Part shown: piece by piece, positions 57,957-64,000 of the stretch
Layout: each line of letters begins with the position of its first letter
Numbering within the stretch: position 1 is the first letter of the stretch
NCBI RefSeq assembly: GCF_963169125.1
Contig: NC_084795.1
Coordinates: 277,584,122-277,648,121, forward strand
Length of the DNA: 64,000 nt
From: Humulus lupulus
Taxonomy: Eukaryota > Streptophyta > Magnoliopsida > Rosales > Cannabaceae
Direction of reading: 5' to 3'
Program-made: the position numbers and the translations under genes
The notes under the pieces: generated by a model
What the model saw: only the letters and a program-made list of their open reading frames with translations
Databases searched by the model: none
What the model was told of the DNA's origin: nothing

Positions 57957-58715
57957 TGTACGCCCTGGATTTCCCACGGGCTGATTAGCAAACCCGAGCT
58001 GCGGCCTAGCCATGACTATCTCATGAACAGCCCCAATACCGGAGCTTCTGTCTCGAGGCCGTACCTCCTTAGCTCGGGAAGACCCCAAGGGCTCGCCAAG
58101 ATCGCCCAAGGCTGGGGGAAGGACTCTGAAGACCTAAGGTCGAGTCAAGTGTGCAGATCGTGGTAAAAGCCAGATATGGAGGCCATGATCCTTTTTAAGG
58201 TCTACACATGCAAGGTAAACGTGCATATATCAGACATCACGTGTCTGATATCCCCCTGACTTCTCGGACACGCAGCAGGAACGTGCGTATTCAGACACCC
58301 ACGACTGGGTTGGGCCATGCGGCCCATTATCTCCTTACCTATTGATTTGACCACACTTATGTGTCAGGTTTAGGAATTAATCATGAATGTCACAGAGTTG
58401 ATATGATAGATAAGGGGGTCACGGGATGACCTTCTTACCAACTCCCAGGTGCCTTCTCCTATAAATATGGAGACCCTGGGACTTAATAAGGGTTGGACTC
58501 TCAATTGTAAAAAAGGCCCTGAAACTAAATATCCAGTAAAAAGCAATAATACTGACTAGTGGAGTAGAAGGATTTTAACCTTTGAACCACTTAAAAACCG
58601 TATCTTGAGTCACCTTTCCATTTGCTAAGATCATATATCTGTTTCGGTTCATTATTAGCACTAATCTCTTTCTCTTCTTCTTTTAATTACCTGTTGGCGA
58701 AGAACCGCGTCAACA
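57957..58715 (+). repeat. 3' LTR of element C
   Basis: 759 bp, matches 46468-47225. Ends AACCGCGTCAACA, against AACCACGGCAACA in the 5' copy. Confidence 0.95.
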
Positions 58716-58720
58716 GAAAG

Positions 58721-61000
58721 ATATTCCAGAAAATATATTTGACTATAGCCAAAGCCCAAAAATACAGAGTTAATCAATCTCCTTATGAAAACAATAAAGA
58801 ATCATTCTTCAAAGTGATGAATTCCTGCACAAGCACAAATTATCATTTTGAACCAAAACTGTTAAAAGCAATATTCAAGGCAATTGTCCATAAGAGTAAA
58901 CCAAAATATCATACATCAAGCATCAAACAAATTGAAATCATCAAACTTTACAATTAAAAAAATAAATTAATAACTTATATCCATAATTTAGTTAAACTTC
59001 GAGAACTATATGAAGCTATAAATATAATTGATGAAAACAAACACGAAACATGGTAAGACTATAATTAATTCACAAAAAAATAAAAAATAAACAAAACATC
59101 CTGATTAGTAAAAAAAAAACACGGAACAATTAACATAAAATAAAAAGGATCCAAGTAATAAGAGTTATGCTCAATGCAAGACACATATAAGAGTTAGTTG
59201 TAACTTTAACTTGCAATATGCTAATAATGAAAAAGTTCCCCATTTGTAAGCAAACCAATCTTTCCACTTAAAACAAATAATAATGAAAAAAAAGAGTCAA
59301 ATCTTGATCTGGAAAAAGATATGATTGTGAATCAAAGTAATGAATCACAACTCAAAAACTAAGGATAACTCAAAAAGTTCAAACAGGTATACATTTCTAA
59401 CTAAAAATCTCAACACACCAACTAATAACACTCTTTAAAATAAACCATAAATCATACTCTAAACAGGATAAGAAATTGATTTAAACACACACATATACAT
59501 AAACTAATAACAAAATGGGCACCTAATTAATCCTAAACATATAAAAGAACCAAAAGAATACCTCAAGATACAAAGTCCATAAATATTGATTGCATAAAAA
59601 AAAACAACTAATGAGATTTCAGAGATTTCACAGAAAAAACAGAGCTTAAGCTATTCTTTGATTGCTATAAAATAAGCTTAAGATTCGGAACACTTAACAG
59701 AAAACAGAGAACAAAAAGTAAAAGCATATATTTTTTAATCCTGATATTAAGATTACCACACAAAACAGAACAAGCAAGAGGACAAAACCATCAAGAAAAA
59801 CTTAAAGCAAACAGAAAAAACTTATACAAGAACCAATCAGCTCATACAAGAACTTATTCAGTTCTCAAAACACCGACTTACCCCATACACTGAAGCACTC
59901 TCAGTACAATGGTAAAATACGCCAAAGATCTAGACAAAATCACAGTCTATGCCTCTAGCCGAGACTACACTGCTCACAAAACAATATATAAAAAAAAAAA
60001 ATTAAGTTTACAATATTAACAATAAAACAAACAAATAGAGTAATGAGTAGTTGATTAATTTCAACACGACTTTTTGCCAAACAATAAAATCTATAAATAA
60101 CTAATATCATCAACTAAATTTTGGGCATTAATAAGTATCGGAAGGGGAGGAATTGGCTTATATTGTTTTTATAATCAAACTAATAATAATATTATTATAT
60201 TTTAGCAAGTTAAAAGTCTACCAACATTAATTTCTACAGCATATATATGTAGTGGTTTTATGTATAGAGAAAGAAAGATGGTTGTAGTTGTAGTTGTAGT
60301 TGTAGATACTAAAAATATTTAATGCATGCCGAGAAAACATATTACAAAACAAACAAATCAAATTATAGAAAAAATTATGAATTGTCCATTACTAATAAAA
60401 AAATATATATAAACGATACATAAAAGATATAAAAAGAAATGATACTAAAATGCAATAAGCTAGCTGCCAATTTCATTTTCTAATAGAATAATAATTAAAC
60501 AAGTAGATATTACACACTCAGAACTAAATAAATTGAAGAATCGACTACCCAAAGACTAAACATTATGTGGTTAAGGGTCATCATACTTTCAGCAAACAAA
60601 AAATATTGATTTTTCATATTCATCAAGATTATAGTAAATACCACAATTTTAAAGTTCAGCACATCACCTTTAGAAAACAAAAATTGAGTAATATATATAT
60701 ATATAAATGCATACCTATAATATATATATATAAATGTATATAGATTCAAGTGGGAGAGGCATATACCCAAATGAGGTGATGCTCAACTTCTTCGACCCGG
60801 CTAGCAGAGGCGGCATACCCAGCAAGCAGAGGCCCTGCTTATCTTCAATCAACCCAGCGGAGGATGAGCGCGAAGTCAGAGGCGAAGTGCGACTTCGATC
60901 CAAACGGAAAGTGTGACCAAATGCAGGAGAAGGTGGCTTGGCGATGGTCGAATGGTCTGATTAAAGGCTGGACGGTGCTAGCTGTTCGTACGCATATATA
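58721..61000. other. AT-rich non-coding sequence, probably CACTA continuation
   Basis: Follows the gaaag duplication, so it continues whatever element C landed in. A-rich, with no reading frame of note. (TA)n at 60692-60735, (GTTGTA)n at 60281-60306. A GC-richer patch at 60770-60960 has small open frames on both strands that I do not recognise. No TNP genes or GGGGCGAC subterminal repeats are seen. Confidence 0.45.
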
Positions 61001-61004
61001 TGTA

Positions 61005-61145
61005 GTGGTTTGGGGTTTGGGGTTTGAGGTCTGAGAGAAGAGAGAGGGAGGTTTGGGGTTTGAGTTATGGGGTCTGAGAGGAGAGAGAGAGGTTTCGGGT
61101 TTAAGATGAGAGATTGGGGTTTGGGGTATGGGTTTGAGAGGAAAA
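61005..61145. repeat. TTTGGGG/GAGA-rich simple repeat
   Basis: TTTGGGGTTTGGGGTTTG at 61009-61026 and repeated GGTCTGAGAGRAGAGAGA-type words. Telomere-like variant or low-complexity leader; not a real telomere. Confidence 0.6.
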
Positions 61146-61232
61146 GTATTAATTACAGAGGGGGAAAACATTTGGGGGTTTTTATTTTGGTTTCGCGCGT
61201 AACAAAAAATATAGGAGCAGAAAATGATCAGT

Positions 61233-61381
61233 GGTCGCGGCCACCAGTATTTATTGGCCGCGGCCTCCGCGCAAACATGGCCCAGAATATGACCCGTGGC
61301 CGCGGCCATCAAGAATCACTGGCCGCGGCCTGGAGAACCGAGAGTAGTGGCCGCAGCCACCAATAAGCTCAGGCCGCAACC
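61233..61381 (+). repeat. CGCG palindrome cluster upstream of the Athila-like gene
   Basis: Palindrome centres at 61237.5, 61260.5, 61302.5, 61325.5, 61353.5 and 61376.5: three pairs with exactly 23 bp spacing, 42 and 28 bp apart. Core GGCCGCGGCC, with decayed copies at both ends. Same 23 and 28 spacing as at 3713-3775. Confidence 0.9.
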
Positions 61382-62150
61382 ACTTCACGTTTTCAGAAGA
61401 AAAAAAAAAATTACTCCCCACACAAAGATCCAAAACCGAAAAATCACTCTCATTTTTTTCATATCATTTCATCATTTCCCTCTCATTTTCACTCCAATTA
61501 TTTCCCAAAAAAAAATCATTAAATCCTATCATCAATCTTCAATATTTTTACAACTTTTCACACATTATCATCAAAATCCTCATTGTCTACACAAATTTCC
61601 TTTCAAAACCTTAAGTCCCATAACTTTTAAATTTGACTATTGAGATTAATCAACAAGTTTCAAGGTGCTTCATTGATATTATCAAGCTTTCAAAGACTTT
61701 CTATAGTCAATTACAAGTAAGTACCTTTCTTGATTCTTTGATTATTGGGTTTTGAGTATTCAAGAATATGATTTTGGGTATTTTGTATTAATTGGTTTTT
61801 GGTGGATGAAATATTTATATATTGTGATAATTGGCTTAGATTAAGTGATTATGTTGTTATATTAGTAATAATTTAAATTTTGGGAAGATTGAAACACTAT
61901 AACGTACTTTTTCACTATTGGTTAGTCTTTGCCTACTAAGTGTTTGATGAAAGTTCTTAGAGGAGTATGTTTCAGTTTTAAGGGGAATTAATTGAATATT
62001 TTTGAAGAGGAAATGTTTATTGGTTTAACAGAAGTTTATTGGGAATAATTAGAGGATTTTGACTTTATATTTTGGGGTATTTTGAATTATTCTTTTAGTG
62101 CTTAATTATTTGTGTTTAAGGAAGATTATCTTTGAGTCTTGAACTGACGA
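61382..62150 (+). promoter_or_regulatory. Leader of the Athila-like gene, possible intron
   Basis: Pyrimidine-rich AT sequence. ACAAGTAAGTACC at about 61706 is a good splice donor and ATTCTTTTAG at 62089-62098 a good acceptor, suggesting a leader intron of roughly 390 bp before ATG 62151. No TATA box is obvious. Confidence 0.45.
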
Positions 62151-63305
62151 ATGGCTCCAAAGAGATTTCGAAAGAATGCTAAAGGTGTTTTCTCATCTAA
62201 GGTTGAGTTTGATGCCACCAAATTTATTTCTGAGGAGGCATTCAAACGCTATCAAGATGTGGTAGTGAAACAGAAAACGATGATTGAAGAAAGGGAGTTC
62301 GATATGGAGATTTGTCATGGGTATCCATCTATTGCAGAACAAATTGAGAAAAGACATTGGACGAAATTTTGTTCACAACCAGATGCTGCAATAATCCCTA
62401 TTGTCAGAGAGTTCTATGCTAATGGAATTTCTCAATTTACAGCTATGGCTACAGTGCGAGGAATTAATGTGAACTTCTCAAGTGCAGCCATAAATCAATT
62501 TTATGGGCTTCATAGCATTGACAATGATGAGTACAGCCAAATCGTTGATAATCCTGACTTGAATGAGATTATCCAATTTCTGTGTAAGCCAAATACCCAA
62601 TGGAAGTTAACTGAAACAAGTCATCCTATTAAATTTAAGAGAGAGGCAATGGGAGTTATTAAAAAAGCATGGCATAAGTTTATTAATGCAAAATTATTTC
62701 CCACTAAACATGTTAGTGATGTGAGTGTGGATACTGCTATACTTCTATATGCTATCTTGAAGGGGAAAACAATTGATGTGGGACGCATTATTAAGTCTTC
62801 CATTCAGAGCAGTTTCAGAAATGTTTCTAAGGGGTTCTATCATCCCCATCTCATTACCGCTATGTGTGCTCAAGCTGGGGTGAAATGGGATCCCTCAGAG
62901 CCATTGCTGCAACCCATGCATATACTGAATAGATCCTCCATTACTCACTTTAAGGTCACTGACACTGCAGTGGCTAGCTCATCTTCTCATACTCAGACTA
63001 GACCACCGCCATCTACAAAAAATATGACCTTGGCAGATCGTATGACACTTGTGGAGGAATCTCTGTACACTACATCTCAAGAGTTGCATGCTCACCGTAC
63101 TGAATTCCAAACACATCAGCAGCGCATGATTGAGTGGGCTAGTTATCAAGATGTTTGTTTCAGGATGAATGCCATACACCTTGGTTTGGACATGACAAAC
63201 TACCCACCTGCACCACAGTGGATTCAACCATATCCACCACCTATTCCCATGATGCAAGATGATGAAAATGAGGAGGAAGCAGAAGATGATCAAGGAGATG
63301 CCTAA
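62151..63305 (+). CDS. Athila-like plant transposon protein (PF20167-like)
   Basis: Intact 384-codon frame. Residues 75-190 contain IVREFYANGISQFTAMATVR and AAINQFYGLHSIDNDEY, typical of the 'putative plant transposon protein' family that occurs as the extra ORF of Athila retroelements. Residues 5-60 are basic then helical; 280-330 form a likely coiled coil (LHAHRTEFQTHQQRMIEW); the C-terminus is proline-rich then acidic. No signal peptide or membrane segment is obvious, so calling it an envelope is not supported. Element pol and LTRs are outside the window. Confidence 0.8.
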   Translation: MAPKRFRKNAKGVFSSKVEFDATKFISEEAFKRYQDVVVKQKTMIEEREFDMEICHGYPSIAEQIEKRHWTKFCSQPDAAIIPIVREFYANGISQFTAMATVRGINVNFSSAAINQFYGLHSIDNDEYSQIVDNPDLNEIIQFLCKPNTQWKLTETSHPIKFKREAMGVIKKAWHKFINAKLFPTKHVSDVSVDTAILLYAILKGKTIDVGRIIKSSIQSSFRNVSKGFYHPHLITAMCAQAGVKWDPSEPLLQPMHILNRSSITHFKVTDTAVASSSSHTQTRPPPSTKNMTLADRMTLVEESLYTTSQELHAHRTEFQTHQQRMIEWASYQDVCFRMNAIHLGLDMTNYPPAPQWIQPYPPPIPMMQDDENEEEAEDDQGDA

Positions 63306-63375
63306 TTAATAAACATTCACTTCGGTTGAGGGAGTTTTTCTTTATCTTTTTCTTTCTTTTCTTTCATTTTATTTG

Positions 63376-63415
63376 CATTGAGGACAATGTTTCTTACAAG
63401 TGTGGAGGAAGGGAA
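63376..63415 (+). promoter_or_regulatory. First purine tract after the Athila-like gene
   Basis: ATTGAGGACAATG followed by AAGTGTGGAGGAAGGGAA, a pairing familiar from Athila elements after coding regions. Confidence 0.55.
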
Positions 63416-63964
63416 TAACTGAAAGTAAACAATTTTGATTTTATTTTTATGATGTTTCTGTAGTTATTGCTTTGACTTTATTTTGTTTATCATTTTTAGT
63501 TTTTTTTAGGTTGTCATAAGCATGGCATGATTATGTTGGAAGTTGTTTGTCAATGATAAATTTTTTGATTGAAATGAGACTAGTTTCATAGGAAATTGAT
63601 GAATTATGCATGAATTGTGTACTTAACTCTTGTCTAGTTGTTAATTAAGCTTGATCTTAGATTTTTAAACATAATGTGTTCAATTAGATTTATTTTTTCA
63701 CTGTTGTTTGGAGATATTTATAGGCTATGGTGTGATTTAAGCTTAAATATTCATTTTTCATCTACCTTCAACCTTAGCCTTATATTACAAGCTTTTAAAG
63801 ACCTTATGATTCTTGATTATGTGTGTTTACATTAGTGGAGAACAATTGGTTCTGGTTGATCAATCTTTGAGATAACTAACACTTTCAACAAAATCATTGC
63901 TTATGTTTTATTTATTTAGTTTTTAGTTTTTATTAGGGATTTCGCTAACGGACTAGCAAAGTTT
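63416..63964 (+). other. Non-coding 3' region of the Athila-like element
   Basis: AT-rich and without coding signal. It lies between two purine tracts and probably belongs to the same element. Confidence 0.5.
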
Positions 63965-63978
63965 AAGTCTGGGGGAAT
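63965..63978 (+). promoter_or_regulatory. Likely 3' polypurine tract of the Athila-like element
   Basis: AAGTCTGGGGGAATT. Resembles the terminal tract of Athila elements; the LTR should start within or just past the window end. Confidence 0.6.
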
Positions 63979-64000
63979 TTTATAAGGGTATTTTGGATAT

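Larger units (their letters stand above)
46468..58715 (+). mobile_element. Full-length Tat-clade Ty3/gypsy element C
   Basis: LTRs 46468-47225 and 57957-58715 with perfect duplication gaaag (46463-46467 and 58716-58720). Internal order: primer-binding region, gag, protease, RT, RNase H, archaeal-type RNase H, integrase, internal G6 purine tract, 119-bp tandem repeats, antisense gene, G6 purine tract. About 17 substitutions and one indel between LTRs by eye (near 2.2%). Pol and gag carry stops and one roughly 96-bp deletion, but the aRH-integrase frame is open. It is the best-preserved element here. Confidence 0.96.

Noticed and set aside
61009..61026. Interstitial telomere
   Set aside because: Only three TTTGGGG-like units, imperfect and within simple repeats.
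60845..61312. 155-codon minus-strand gene
   Set aside because: Runs across simple repeats and the CGCG cluster; composition fits low-complexity sequence and no family is recognised.

Overview
This window is repeat-rich nuclear DNA from a flowering plant, most likely a eudicot. Evidence for this: a Cassandra-type TRIM carrying 5S rDNA, Tat-clade Ty3/gypsy elements with a second (archaeal-type) RNase H, a chromovirus, Ty1/copia elements, an Athila-like gene and a CACTA (En/Spm) transposon. I found no host protein gene, no tRNA or functional rRNA gene, and no CRISPR array. Almost every interpretable segment is a mobile element or a fragment of one. The species cannot be named from the sequence alone.

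Layout. 1-1648 is a decayed gypsy remnant. 1649-2456 is a complete Cassandra element. 2457-10262 is Tat element A (minus strand): its 3' polypurine tract, a four-exon gene running antisense to pol (4597-7032, plus strand), and pol without the reverse transcriptase core. A solo LTR (3343-4490, TSD cttat) sits in A. At 10262 A is joined to chromovirus E (minus strand), whose 5' LTR is at 33974-36430. E's gag is split twice: by copia element D (11086-23433, TSD ccttc) and by gag-only Tat element B (24286-33495). D's 3' LTR contains solo LTR H (19795-22568). B contains Athila-like solo LTR G (26048-27972, TSD ggcac), and its 5' LTR contains an inverted solo LTR F of its own family (32034-32973, TSD aagcc). 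37005-39183 is the 3' end of another copia element, J. A CACTA transposon starts at 39184 with its TNP2-type transposase on the minus strand; it is interrupted by an LTR-like piece (39597-40391) and by full-length Tat element C (46468-58715, TSD gaaag). The window ends with an Athila-like open reading frame (62151-63305) and its downstream purine tract.

How the parts work together. Tat elements A and C share one architecture: LTR, leader, gag, protease, RT, RNase H, archaeal-type RNase H, integrase, a G6 polypurine tract, a non-coding spacer, an antisense multi-exon gene with a Transposase_28-like domain and a coiled coil, a second G6 polypurine tract, LTR. B keeps gag and both purine tracts but has lost pol and the antisense gene. 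The antisense gene and the duplicated purine tract that brackets it are the most interesting signals here. The second is a set of paired CGCG dyads with fixed 21- or 23-bp spacing in LTRs or leaders of unrelated element families. Most coding regions carry stops or frameshifts, so the elements look inactive. C is the best preserved: about 17 substitutions between its two roughly 758-bp LTRs by eye, and an intact archaeal-type RNase H plus integrase reading frame.
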